In this document: piece after piece, positions 1-6,400 of the stretch
Layout: every line of letters starts with the position of its first letter
How positions within the stretch are numbered: the stretch's first letter is position 1
From: Sphingopyxis sp.
GTDB taxonomy: Bacteria > Pseudomonadota > Alphaproteobacteria > Sphingomonadales > Sphingomonadaceae
NCBI GenBank assembly: GCA_013911715.1
Contig: JACEST010000077.1
Span: 1 to 9,361, forward strand
Length of the DNA stretch: 9,361 nt
Direction: 5' to 3'
Program-made: the position numbers and the translations under genes
Notes under the pieces: generated by a model
What the model saw: the letters and a program-made list of their open reading frames with translations, nothing else
Databases searched by the model: none
What the model was told of the DNA's origin: nothing

Positions 1-359
1 GGAGCGCGCTGCTCGATTGGCTGCGCGCCGATATGGGCCCGATCGCGCATGAGCGCGTGCGCGTGCTTCACCTCGATTCGCGCAACCAGTTGCTGCGCGA
101 CGAGGTGATGAGCGACGGCACCGTCGACCAATCGGCCATTTATGTCCGCGAAGTTGCCAAACGTGCGCTCGAATTGTCGTCGTCGGCTGTCATCCTGGTG
201 CATAACCATCCCAGCGGCAGCACCGAGCCGAGCCGCCAGGACATTCATATGACGCGCGAGGTCGCCGAGGCGCTGGGCAAGCTTGGCATCGCGCTGCACG
301 ACCACATCATCATCGGCGGCGGGACGCATTACAGCTTTCGTGGAGCGGGGTTGCTTTAG
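1..359 (+). CDS. radC: RadC family JAB/MPN-domain protein (3' part only)
   Basis: This is the C-terminal part of a RadC protein. The 5' end lies before the window, and the reading frame is open from base 3 to a TAG at 357-359. The translated part holds the JAB/MPN metalloprotease-like domain. The complete JAMM zinc motif H-x-H-x7-S-x2-D is visible at 201-242 (HNHPSG, then S and D), and the protein ends with the usual HDHIIIG and YSFRGAGLL-type segment. RadC was named for a DNA-repair phenotype in E. coli that was later disputed. The JAMM residues suggest a metal-dependent hydrolase, but the substrate is unknown. An internal ATG at 33 is not the true start, because homologous sequence (ALLDWLRAD) continues upstream of it. 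The gene ends 71 bases before purB, with no obvious terminator between them. Confidence 0.93.
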   Translation, partial: SALLDWLRADMGPIAHERVRVLHLDSRNQLLRDEVMSDGTVDQSAIYVREVAKRALELSSSAVILVHNHPSGSTEPSRQDIHMTREVAEALGKLGIALHDHIIIGGGTHYSFRGAGLL

Positions 360-430
360 GTCGATTGGACGCCGCGCACGCGCCCTGCTAACGCGCCGCA
401 TCGCTCGATTCCTGCCCAGAAAGCTTTGCC

Positions 431-1744
431 ATGGTCCCCCGCTACGCCCGCCCCGCGATGACCGCAATCTGGGAGCCCGAGGCCAGGTTCCGCATCTGGT
501 TCGAGATTGAGGCGCACGCGACCGACGCCCTCGCCGACTTAGGCGTGGTGCCGAAGGATGCGGCGCAGGCGTTGTGGGATTGGTGGGCGACGAACCCCAC
601 CATCGATGTCGCCGCCATCGACGCGATCGAGGCCGTCACCAAGCATGACGTCATCGCCTTTCTGACCTGGGTCGCCGACAATGTCGGCGAACAGGCGCGT
701 TTCATGCATCAGGGCATGACGTCATCCGATGTGCTCGACACCTGCCTTTCCGTCCAACTGGCGCGTGCCAGCGACATTTTGCTCGCCGACCTTGACGCGC
801 TGCTCGCCGCGATCAAGCGCCGCGCACTCGAGCATAAATTGACGCCATGCATCGGCCGCAGCCACGGCATCCATGCAGAACCTGTCACCTTCGGGCTCAA
901 GATGGCGGAGGCCTATGCCGAATTCAGCCGCTGCCGCGCGCGGCTGGTGGCGGCGCGTGCCGACATCGCGACCTGCGCCATTTCCGGCGCGGTTGGCACA
1001 TTCGCCAATATCGACCCATTGGTCGAGGCGCATGTCGCGGCCAAGCTTGGCCTGACGGTTGAACCGGTCTCGACACAGGTCATTCCGCGCGATCGGCATG
1101 CGATGTTTTTCGCAACGCTTGGCGTCATTGCGTCATCGATTGAACGGCTTGCGACCGAAATCCGCCATCTGCAACGCACCGAAGTGCTCGAGGCCGAGGA
1201 ATATTTTTCGCCAGGGCAAAAGGGTTCATCGGCGATGCCGCACAAGCGCAATCCCGTGCTGACCGAAAATCTGACCGGGCTTGCGCGTATGGTGCGCGCA
1301 TATGTGACGCCAGCGCTTGAGAATGTCGCGCTGTGGCACGAACGCGACATCAGCCATTCGTCCGTCGAACGCTATATCGGGCCAGACGCCACCATCACGC
1401 TGGATTTCGCGCTAGCGCGACTGACTGGCGTCATCGACAAGCTGGTGGTCTATCCGGCACGCATGCAGAAGAATCTCGACCGCATGGGCGGCCTCGTCCA
1501 TTCGCAGCGCGTGTTGCTGGCGCTGACCCAGGCCGGAGCGAGCCGCGAGCAAAGCTATGCCCTGGTCCAGCGCAACGCGATGAAAGTGTGGCAATCGGAC
1601 GGCGAACTGTCGCTGCTCGACCTCTTGTCGAACGATGCTGACGTCACAGAGTTGCTGCCGCCAGCCGCGCTCGCGGCGCATTTCAACCTCGATTATCACC
1701 TCAAACATGTCGACACGATCTTCGCGCGCGTCTTCGGCGCATAG
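431..1744 (+). CDS. purB: Adenylosuccinate lyase
   Basis: PurB acts twice in purine synthesis: it splits SAICAR to AICAR plus fumarate, and adenylosuccinate to AMP plus fumarate. The 437-residue cytosolic protein fits the shorter Bacillus-type PurB length. The start at 431 gives the typical N-terminus MVPRYARPAMTAIW, with a weak AG-rich ribosome site (AGAAAG) about six bases upstream. Visible landmarks are KHDV with His72, the substrate loop TSSD at residues 97-100, GRSHG with the probable catalytic His145, and the fumarase/aspartase superfamily signature GSSAMPHKRNP at residues 265-275, whose flexible loop carries the catalytic serine. All key residues look intact. The gene is probably transcribed separately from, or only loosely with, the pyrF/trp block, since 64 bases separate it from the next gene. 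No promoter was recognised in front of it. Confidence 0.97.
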   Translation: MVPRYARPAMTAIWEPEARFRIWFEIEAHATDALADLGVVPKDAAQALWDWWATNPTIDVAAIDAIEAVTKHDVIAFLTWVADNVGEQARFMHQGMTSSDVLDTCLSVQLARASDILLADLDALLAAIKRRALEHKLTPCIGRSHGIHAEPVTFGLKMAEAYAEFSRCRARLVAARADIATCAISGAVGTFANIDPLVEAHVAAKLGLTVEPVSTQVIPRDRHAMFFATLGVIASSIERLATEIRHLQRTEVLEAEEYFSPGQKGSSAMPHKRNPVLTENLTGLARMVRAYVTPALENVALWHERDISHSSVERYIGPDATITLDFALARLTGVIDKLVVYPARMQKNLDRMGGLVHSQRVLLALTQAGASREQSYALVQRNAMKVWQSDGELSLLDLLSNDADVTELLPPAALAAHFNLDYHLKHVDTIFARVFGA

Positions 1745-1808
1745 CGGGGCTGGAAAAGATGGCGGCTTTCGCCTAGCCTGAAGGCCAAGACGGAGGAGAC
1801 GGGCGGCG

Positions 1809-2135
1809 ATGGGCACACTCAAGACATTGATGTGGGTTGTGGTCGCCGTCGGCATTGCGCTGTTTTCCATGGCCAATTGGCAGCCGGTCGAGGTGCTGGT
1901 GTGGCCCGAATTGGTTCTTGAAACCAAATTGCCGGTGTTGATCGTCATCGCCTTTCTGGCGGGCGCGCTGCCCATGTGGGTCATGTTGCGCGCGGCGCGC
2001 TGGTCGCTGAAACGGCGGCTGGACAATAGCGAGCGGCAACTGGCCGACCTGCGTACGCTGGCCAATGGCCCTGCCGAACCGGCGGTGGTGGCTGCGGCGA
2101 CCAGCCCTGCCCCGCCTGCCGGAACCCTGCTATGA
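1809..2135 (+). CDS. LapA-domain (DUF1049) small membrane protein
   Basis: This 108-residue protein is predicted to sit in the inner membrane. A first hydrophobic segment spans about residues 5-22, followed by the characteristic NWQPVEV turn (N-x-x-x-V), and a second spans about residues 39-60. A basic, helical, possibly coiled-coil stretch comes next (about 61-86), then an Ala/Pro-rich tail. This is the layout of the LapA (formerly DUF1049) family, whose E. coli member works with LapB in controlling lipopolysaccharide assembly. That role is transferred from the family and is not shown here; no lapB gene is in view. The start is well supported by a strong GGAGGAG ribosome site at 1792-1798, ten bases before the ATG. 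The stop overlaps the pyrF start (ATGA at 2132-2135), so the two are probably coupled. This gene may head the lapA-pyrF-VOC-trpF transcript. Confidence 0.88.
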   Translation: MGTLKTLMWVVVAVGIALFSMANWQPVEVLVWPELVLETKLPVLIVIAFLAGALPMWVMLRAARWSLKRRLDNSERQLADLRTLANGPAEPAVVAAATSPAPPAGTLL

Positions 2136-2806
2136 CGTCACCGCTTTACCTCGCCATCGACACCCCGCACCTCGATGCCGCGCACACGCTGGCGAGTAAG
2201 GTGCGGCGGCATGTTGGCGGATTTAAACTCGGCCTCGAATTTTTCTGCGCGAACGGCCATCACGGCGTGCACGAAATCGCCAAGCTCGGCCTCCCCATCT
2301 TTCTCGACCTGAAATTGCACGATATTCCCAATACGGTTGCCAAGGCAGTGCAGGCGCTGCGCCCGCTCGAACCGGCAATCCTGACGGTTCACGCAGCTGG
2401 TGGTCGAGCAATGATGGAGGAAGCAAAGGCCGCCGCGGGCAACCACACCAAAGTTGTCGCCGTGACGGTGCTGACCAGCCTCGACAGCGTCGATTTGGCC
2501 GACATCGGGGTGACCGGTACGCCGCATGATCAAGTCGAACGACTCGCCGCCCTGGCCAAGGAAACCGGTCTCGACGGCATAGTGTGTTCGGGACAAGAGG
2601 TGCGCGCGGCGCGCAGGAGCTGGGCAAATGGCTTTTTCGTTGTGCCGGGTGTCCGGCCTGCCGATGGCAAAAACGCCGACCAGAAGCGCATCGTCACGCC
2701 GCAGCAGGCGATGAACGATGGCGCGTCGATATTGGTCGTGGGCCGCCCGATCAGTCAGGCGGCCGACCCCGATCTTGCTGCAAGGGCGATCGAGGCGACG
2801 CTGTGA
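2132..2806 (+). CDS. pyrF: Orotidine 5'-phosphate decarboxylase
   Basis: PyrF catalyses the last step of UMP synthesis, decarboxylating OMP to UMP without a cofactor. The 224-residue length is normal for the bacterial TIM-barrel enzyme. Visible active-site features are AID with Asp10, GFKLGLE with Lys32, the catalytic signature DLKLHDIPNTV (Asp59, Lys61, Asp64), VPGVRP at 171-176, and the phosphate-binding GRPI at 204-207. The ATG overlaps the lapA-domain stop by four bases and has no strong ribosome site of its own, which points to translational coupling. Its TGA stop overlaps the GTG start of the next gene (GTGA, 2803-2806). The start octamer TGACGTCA recurs at the next gene's start. Confidence 0.97.
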   Translation: MTSPLYLAIDTPHLDAAHTLASKVRRHVGGFKLGLEFFCANGHHGVHEIAKLGLPIFLDLKLHDIPNTVAKAVQALRPLEPAILTVHAAGGRAMMEEAKAAAGNHTKVVAVTVLTSLDSVDLADIGVTGTPHDQVERLAALAKETGLDGIVCSGQEVRAARRSWANGFFVVPGVRPADGKNADQKRIVTPQQAMNDGASILVVGRPISQAADPDLAARAIEATL

Positions 2807-3183
2807 CGTCAAGCAGCGATTCTGCGACCCCCAACCTGCCAGCCCGCGACTTTGACGCCACTGAGCAGTTTTTCGCGTCCTTTGGTTTTACCACGGATTA
2901 TCGTGCATCCGGCTGGATGATCCTGTCGCGCGGTGGGCTGCAACTGGAATTTTTTCCGTATCCCGATCTTGATCCAGCGGCGAGCAGCTTCAGTTCTTGC
3001 CTGCGCCTGGTCGATCTCGACGGCTTTGTTTCGGATTGCCTCACGGCCGGGGTGCCGGTCACCCGAACCGGCTGGCCGCGTTTGCACTTGCCGACCGTCG
3101 ATGTCAGCGGTCTGCGCATTGGCTATCTCGTTGACCCCGATGGCAGCTTGCTAAGGCTGATTGAACAGCCCAAAAGCGACTGA
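2803..3183 (+). CDS. VOC superfamily protein, bleomycin-resistance/glyoxalase-like
   Basis: This is a small cytosolic protein of 126 residues if it starts at the GTG that overlaps the pyrF stop. The open frame extends further upstream inside pyrF, but homologous-looking sequence begins just after the GTG, at TPNLPARDFDATEQFF. That opening, the FGF turn, the GLQLEFFPYP strand, the DLDGFV segment and the closing YLVDPDGSLLRLIEQ strand fit the paired beta-alpha-beta modules of the vicinal oxygen chelate fold, nearest to bleomycin-resistance (BRP) type proteins. Those proteins bind and sequester glycopeptide antibiotics, or are simply uncharacterised; real resistance here is not implied. The stop overlaps the trpF start by one base (TGATG), so it sits inside the coupled pyrF-trpF block. 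The substrate is unknown. Confidence 0.85.
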   Translation: MTSSSDSATPNLPARDFDATEQFFASFGFTTDYRASGWMILSRGGLQLEFFPYPDLDPAASSFSSCLRLVDLDGFVSDCLTAGVPVTRTGWPRLHLPTVDVSGLRIGYLVDPDGSLLRLIEQPKSD

Positions 3184-3821
3184 TGACTGCCCCTCTTGTC
3201 AAGATATGCGGGTTGTCGACGCCAGATACGGTCGAGGCCGCCATCCGCTTGGGTGCGAGCCATATCGGCCTGAACCTGTTTCCGACCAGCCCGCGCTATG
3301 TAGACCTCAAACTAGCTCGTGCGCTGCGCGATCAGGCGCATGGCCGGATCATCGTTGTCTTGCTGCTCGTCAACTCAACGCCGCCCGACACGGTGGCTGC
3401 TCTCGCTGCCGTCCAACCCGACATAGTCCAGTTCCACGGCATGGAAACACCCGAATGGCTGGCGGCGGTCAAGGCGCACAGCCCGGTCGAGGTGTGGAAA
3501 GCCGTCGGCCTCAAGGACGCCGACACCCTGACCCGCAGCGCGCGGTTCGTGGGCAGCGCCGACCGGCTGCTGTTCGATTCGCCCGCGCAGGCGCTGCCCG
3601 GCGGCACGGGCACGCGCTTCGACTGGTCGTTGCTCAAGGGCCACCGTCACGCCCTGCCCTGGGGACTGGCTGGCGGATTGACGCCCGACAATGTCGCCGA
3701 AGCCATCACCGTGACCGGCGCGCCGCTGGTCGATGTTTCGTCGGGCGTCGAAAGCGCGCCGGGCGTGAAGGATGTGGACAAGATGGCCGCATTCATTAAG
3801 GCGGTGCGCACCCTCCCCTAA
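3183..3821 (+). CDS. trpF: Phosphoribosylanthranilate isomerase
   Basis: TrpF carries out the Amadori rearrangement of N-(5'-phosphoribosyl)anthranilate to CdRP in tryptophan synthesis. The 212-residue protein has the normal length for a stand-alone TIM-barrel TrpF. The signature KICG at residues 7-10 carries the catalytic Cys9. Also visible are QFHG at 83-86, FDSPA with the probable catalytic Asp132, the GGTGxxFDW loop at 140-148, LAGGL at 162-166, and the phosphate-binding DVSSGVE at 184-190. The start codon overlaps the upstream stop by one base. A 97-base gap, mostly a REP-like inverted repeat, separates it from trpB, which is unusual for a trpFBA cluster. Confidence 0.97.
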   Translation: MTAPLVKICGLSTPDTVEAAIRLGASHIGLNLFPTSPRYVDLKLARALRDQAHGRIIVVLLLVNSTPPDTVAALAAVQPDIVQFHGMETPEWLAAVKAHSPVEVWKAVGLKDADTLTRSARFVGSADRLLFDSPAQALPGGTGTRFDWSLLKGHRHALPWGLAGGLTPDNVAEAITVTGAPLVDVSSGVESAPGVKDVDKMAAFIKAVRTLP

Positions 3822-3822
3822 C

Positions 3823-3904
3823 CCGTTCGCCTCGAGCGAAGTCGAGAGGCCCAGCGGCATTACGCAATGCCTCGCGGTGTCTCGACTACGCTCGACACGA
3901 ACGG
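3823..3904. repeat. Long inverted REP-like repeat pair between trpF and trpB
   Basis: Two 29-base arms, 3823-3851 and 3876-3904, are inverted copies matching at 24 of 29 positions. The core is TCGAGCGWAGTCGAG. Each arm is itself partly palindromic. The centre holds a further small hairpin (GGCATT at 3856-3861 with AATGCC at 3866-3871), so the whole 82 bases could fold as one long cruciform or RNA stem. Four of the five differences between the arms are compensatory inside each arm: outer pairs CC/GG in the left copy become TG/CA in the right copy. Elements of this look are dispersed in sphingomonad genomes. The right arm ends 14 bases before the trpB start and supplies its GAACGGA ribosome-site-like stretch. 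A role in mRNA processing or partial termination is possible but not shown. Confidence 0.85.
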
Positions 3905-3918
3905 AAATTGAGTTTGTG

Positions 3919-5151
3919 ATGAACCAGCAATCGAACAGTTTCCGCACTCAACCCGACGAACGCGGTCATTTTGGCCAATTTGGCGGGCGTTTTGTCGCTG
4001 AAACGCTGATGCCGCTCGTGCTCGATCTGGAACGCGAATATCGCCGCGCGCAGGCCGATCCGGCCTTTACCGCCGAATTCGACGATCTGCTCGAACATTA
4101 TGTCGGCCGTCCCAGCCCGCTTTATTTTGCCGAGCGGCTGACCGCCGACATCCGCAGCCGCGCGGTGCCGGGCAAGGGCGCACAAATCTGGTTCAAGCGC
4201 GACGAGCTCAACCATACCGGCGCACACAAGATCAACAATTGCATCGGCCAGATCCTGCTGGCGCGCCGCATGGGCAAGACGCGGATTATCGCGGAGACCG
4301 GCGCGGGCCAGCACGGCGTCGCTACTGCGACCGTCTGCGCGCGCTTCGGCCTGCCGTGCGTCATTTACATGGGCGCGCGCGACATGGAGCGACAGCAACC
4401 CAATGTGTTCCGCATGAAATTGCTCGGCGCCGAAGTGGTCGGGGTCGAGAGCGGCGCGCGCACGCTGAAGGACGCGATGAACGAGGCGCTGCGCGACTGG
4501 GTCGCCAACGTCCACGACACATTTTACATCATCGGCACCGCCGCTGGCCCGCACCCCTACCCCGAACTTGTCCGCGATTTTCAAAGCGTGATCGGGCGCG
4601 AGGCGCGCGCGCAGATGCTCGAGCGCACAGGCCGCCTGCCCGACCTGCTCGTGGCGGCGATCGGTGGCGGCAGTAATGCCATCGGGCTGTTCCACCCCTT
4701 TCTGGACGATAGTGACGTCAAAATGCTGGGGGTGGAGGCGGCGGGCGAAGGCCTGAACCTCCGCCACGCCGCCTCGCTCTCGGGGGGGCGTCCCGGTATC
4801 TTGCACGGCAACAAGACCTATCTGTTACAGGACGCCGACGGCCAGATCGACGAAGCCCATTCGATCAGCGCGGGCCTCGATTATCCCGGTATCGGTCCCG
4901 AACACGCCTGGCTGCGCGATATCGGCCGCGTGACCTATACCAGCGTGACCGATGACGAGGCGCTGGCGGCGTTTCAGTTACTGTGCCGGACCGAAGGCAT
5001 CATCCCGGCACTCGAACCTTCCCACGCGATAGCCGCTGTGGATCGTATCGCGCTGGATATGGACGCAAATCAGATCATCCTCGCCAACCTGTGCGGGCGC
5101 GGCGACAAGGATATTTTCACCGTGGCCGAGGCGCTGGGGACAAAAATCTGA
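3919..5151 (+). CDS. trpB: Tryptophan synthase beta subunit
   Basis: TrpB is the PLP-dependent subunit that condenses indole with serine to make tryptophan, working as an alpha2-beta2 complex with TrpA. With the ATG at 3919 it has 410 residues, the usual length, and begins with the standard GHFGQFGGRFVAETL region. The PLP lysine is Lys104 in HTGAHKINN, the catalytic glutamate is Glu126 in ETGAGQHG, the PLP phosphate loop is GGGSNA at 249-254, and GRGDKD lies near the C-terminus. The frame is open back to 3772, through the repeat and into trpF, but that extension overlaps trpF and has no family similarity. A GTG directly before the ATG is an alternative start. The ribosome site is weak (GAACGGA, 3899-3905). 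Downstream, 457 bases of inserted material separate it from its partner gene trpA. Confidence 0.98.
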   Translation: MNQQSNSFRTQPDERGHFGQFGGRFVAETLMPLVLDLEREYRRAQADPAFTAEFDDLLEHYVGRPSPLYFAERLTADIRSRAVPGKGAQIWFKRDELNHTGAHKINNCIGQILLARRMGKTRIIAETGAGQHGVATATVCARFGLPCVIYMGARDMERQQPNVFRMKLLGAEVVGVESGARTLKDAMNEALRDWVANVHDTFYIIGTAAGPHPYPELVRDFQSVIGREARAQMLERTGRLPDLLVAAIGGGSNAIGLFHPFLDDSDVKMLGVEAAGEGLNLRHAASLSGGRPGILHGNKTYLLQDADGQIDEAHSISAGLDYPGIGPEHAWLRDIGRVTYTSVTDDEALAAFQLLCRTEGIIPALEPSHAIAAVDRIALDMDANQIILANLCGRGDKDIFTVAEALGTKI

Positions 5152-5153
5152 CG

Positions 5154-5173
5154 CTCTCCCCTTCAGGGGAGAG
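5154..5173. repeat. Left GC-rich hairpin of the DUF559 cassette
   Basis: An 8-bp perfect stem, CTCTCCCC (5154-5161) with GGGGAGAG (5166-5173), closes a TTCA loop two bases after the trpB stop. The same stem sequence recurs on the other side of the DUF559 gene at 5581-5604, so the two hairpins bracket the gene. No T-run follows, so it is not a classical intrinsic terminator, though it could slow transcription or protect the trpB mRNA end. Confidence 0.8.
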
Positions 5174-5184
5174 AAGCGAGACTT

Positions 5185-5205
5185 GCCCCGGACTTGATGC
5201 GGGGC
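5185..5205. repeat. Small palindrome of the CCCCGGACTTGAT type
   Basis: GCCCC at 5185-5189 can pair with GGGGC at 5201-5205 around a loop containing GGACTTGATGC. The sequence resembles a short dispersed palindrome seen in many alphaproteobacterial intergenic regions (CCCCGGACTTGATCCGGGG form, recalled and not checked), with one arm position changed. It lies in the leader between the left hairpin and the DUF559 start codon. Confidence 0.5.
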
Positions 5206-5231
5206 TTAGTCGCAGCAGAGAGGGGGCGGCC

Positions 5232-5612
5232 ATGCGTGACCCAAGATTGGTGGAGTTTGCAAAAGCAATGCGCCGCGAAATGACCGAGCCAGAAAAGCGT
5301 CTGTGGTATGAATTGCGGGCAAAACGGTTTGATGGGGTCAAATTTCGTCGGCAAAATGTCGTAGGGAACTATATCGCCGACTTCTACTCGCGGTCAGCCA
5401 GGCTGATTATCGAAGTCGATGGCGATAGCCACGCGTTCCGGCATGAATATGACCGCGTGCGCGAGCAATATTTCAATTCCAAGGGGTTCAGGGTGATCAG
5501 ATTTGCGAACTCAGACGTGATGACGAATATGGAGAGCGTTTTGACGACTATTGGCCAACACTTGACTCCCCCTCTCCCAACCCTCTCCCCTAAAGGGGAG
5601 AGGGCTTCATGA
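5232..5612 (+). CDS. DUF559 domain protein, putative Vsr-like PD-(D/E)xK endonuclease
   Basis: This 126-residue protein belongs to the DUF559 family, which shares the restriction-endonuclease-like fold with very-short-patch repair (Vsr) nucleases. The opening RREMTEPEKRLWYELR, then FRRQNVVGNYIADFY with Asp50, IIEVDGDSH with Glu61, Asp63 and His67, and GFRVIRFANSDV are the family hallmarks. The acidic residues could form a metal-binding nuclease site, but no activity is established for most members. The ATG at 5232 follows a strong GAGGGGG ribosome site. The frame is open upstream into trpB, but that part is a shadow. The last 16 residues (LTPPLPTLSPKGERAS) are encoded by the flanking hairpin repeat. 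The stop overlaps the trpA start (ATGA). GC is about 51% by hand count over 5281-5520, well below its neighbours, which suggests acquired DNA. Confidence 0.9.
   Translation: MRDPRLVEFAKAMRREMTEPEKRLWYELRAKRFDGVKFRRQNVVGNYIADFYSRSARLIIEVDGDSHAFRHEYDRVREQYFNSKGFRVIRFANSDVMTNMESVLTTIGQHLTPPLPTLSPKGERAS
5581..5604. repeat. Right GC-rich hairpin overlapping the DUF559 end and the trpA ribosome site
   Basis: A perfect 10-bp stem, CCCTCTCCCC (5581-5590) with GGGGAGAGGG (5595-5604), encloses a TAAA loop. It is a slightly longer form of the left hairpin at 5154-5173. An extra CCCCCTCTC at 5568-5576 is complementary to GAGAGGGGG at 5218-5226, just before the DUF559 start, which adds a 9-bp inverted pair bracketing the gene. 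The 3' arm contains the only purine-rich Shine-Dalgarno candidate for trpA, whose ATG is at 5609. The hairpin is inside the DUF559 reading frame. Confidence 0.85.
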
Positions 5613-6394
5613 CTGACCGTCTCGCCGCCGCCTTCGCCAAACCCCACCCCGCGCTCGTCACCTTCATCACCGCAGGTGACGGCGACACGGCCGCCAATCT
5701 CGACGCGCTTGTCGCGGGCGGGGCTGACGTCATTGAACTGGGTATGCCCTTCACCGATCCGATGGCCGATGGTCCGGCGATCCAGCTCGCCAATATCCGC
5801 AGCCTGAATGCGGGCACCACCACCGCCGACATTCTGCAAATCGCCAAGCATTTCCGCGCGCGCCACCCCGAAACACCCCTCGTCCTGATGGGTTATGCCA
5901 ACCCAATGACGATTCGCGGCGCCGATTGGTTCGCCGCGCAATGCAAGGATGCTGGCGTCGATGGCGTCATCTGCGTCGATATCCCGCCCGAGGAGGATGA
6001 CAGCCTGGGCCCCGCGCTGCGCGCTGCGGGCATCGCGCTCATCCGCCTTGCCACGCCAACCAGCGATGTTGCGCGCCTGCCCGCGATCATCGATGGTGCC
6101 AGCGGCTTCCTTTATTATGTCTCGGTCGCGGGGATCACCGGCAAGCAACAGGCGGCGCAGGCCAGCATCGATGAAGCCGTCGCGCGGCTGAAAGCCGCCA
6201 CCACCCTGCCCGTCGCCGTCGGTTTCGGTGTGCGCACGCCTGACCAGGCCGCCGCCATTGCCCGCGTTGCCGACGGTGTGGTGGTGGGGTCGGCGCTGGT
6301 TGAACTGGTGGCGGAACATGGGAGGGATGCTCCGCAAGCGCTGCAAATGCTCACAGCTCAGCTCTCCTTCGCCATCCAAAGTGCACGAACCTAA
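5609..6394 (+). CDS. trpA: Tryptophan synthase alpha subunit
   Basis: TrpA splits indole-3-glycerol phosphate to indole and glyceraldehyde 3-phosphate and channels indole to TrpB. The 261-residue TIM barrel has the normal length. The catalytic pair is visible as Glu43 in ELGMPFTDPMADGPAIQ and Asp54 in the same motif (matching E. coli Glu49 and Asp60). Also present are LMGYANP at 93-99, the FLYYVSVAGITG loop at 167-178, and the phosphate-binding VGFGV (204-208) and VVGSALV (225-231). The start overlaps the DUF559 stop by four bases. The ribosome site GGGGAGAGGG (5595-5604) lies within a hairpin arm, so initiation may rely on ribosomes arriving from the DUF559 gene. A 121-base gap, largely a REP-like repeat pair, follows before accD. 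Confidence 0.98.
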   Translation: MTDRLAAAFAKPHPALVTFITAGDGDTAANLDALVAGGADVIELGMPFTDPMADGPAIQLANIRSLNAGTTTADILQIAKHFRARHPETPLVLMGYANPMTIRGADWFAAQCKDAGVDGVICVDIPPEEDDSLGPALRAAGIALIRLATPTSDVARLPAIIDGASGFLYYVSVAGITGKQQAAQASIDEAVARLKAATTLPVAVGFGVRTPDQAAAIARVADGVVVGSALVELVAEHGRDAPQALQMLTAQLSFAIQSART

Positions 6395-6400
6395 CCCCCT

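Noticed and set aside
360..430. Promoter for purB in the radC-purB gap
   Set aside because: No convincing -35/-10 pair was found in these 71 bases.
1764..1786. Possible terminator hairpin after purB (GGCTTTC with GAAGGCC)
   Set aside because: The stem is seven pairs with one G-U and a nine-base loop, and no T-run follows. It is too weak to annotate.
2584..2802. N-terminal extension of the VOC protein into pyrF
   Set aside because: It is an out-of-frame reading of pyrF. The VOC fold begins just after the GTG at 2803, which forms a stop-start overlap.
3772..3918. N-terminal extension of trpB into the repeat and the trpF end
   Set aside because: The frame is open, but it overlaps trpF, translates repeat sequence and lacks TrpB similarity. 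The ATG at 3919 gives the normal length.
3822..3918. Tryptophan attenuator or leader peptide before trpB
   Set aside because: There is no short ORF with Trp codons and no terminator with a T-run. The structure present is a REP-like inverted repeat.
3886..4806. Minus-strand open frame (306 codons) opposite trpB
   Set aside because: It is a shadow of trpB codon usage with no domain.
5154..5173. Intrinsic terminator after trpB
   Set aside because: The hairpin is strong, but no T-tract follows and the same structure recurs within coding sequence at 5581-5604, so it is better read as a cassette repeat.
5384..6379. Minus-strand open frame (331 codons) across trpA and the DUF559 gene
   Set aside because: It is antisense to two well-supported genes, crosses the hairpin repeat and has no family features.
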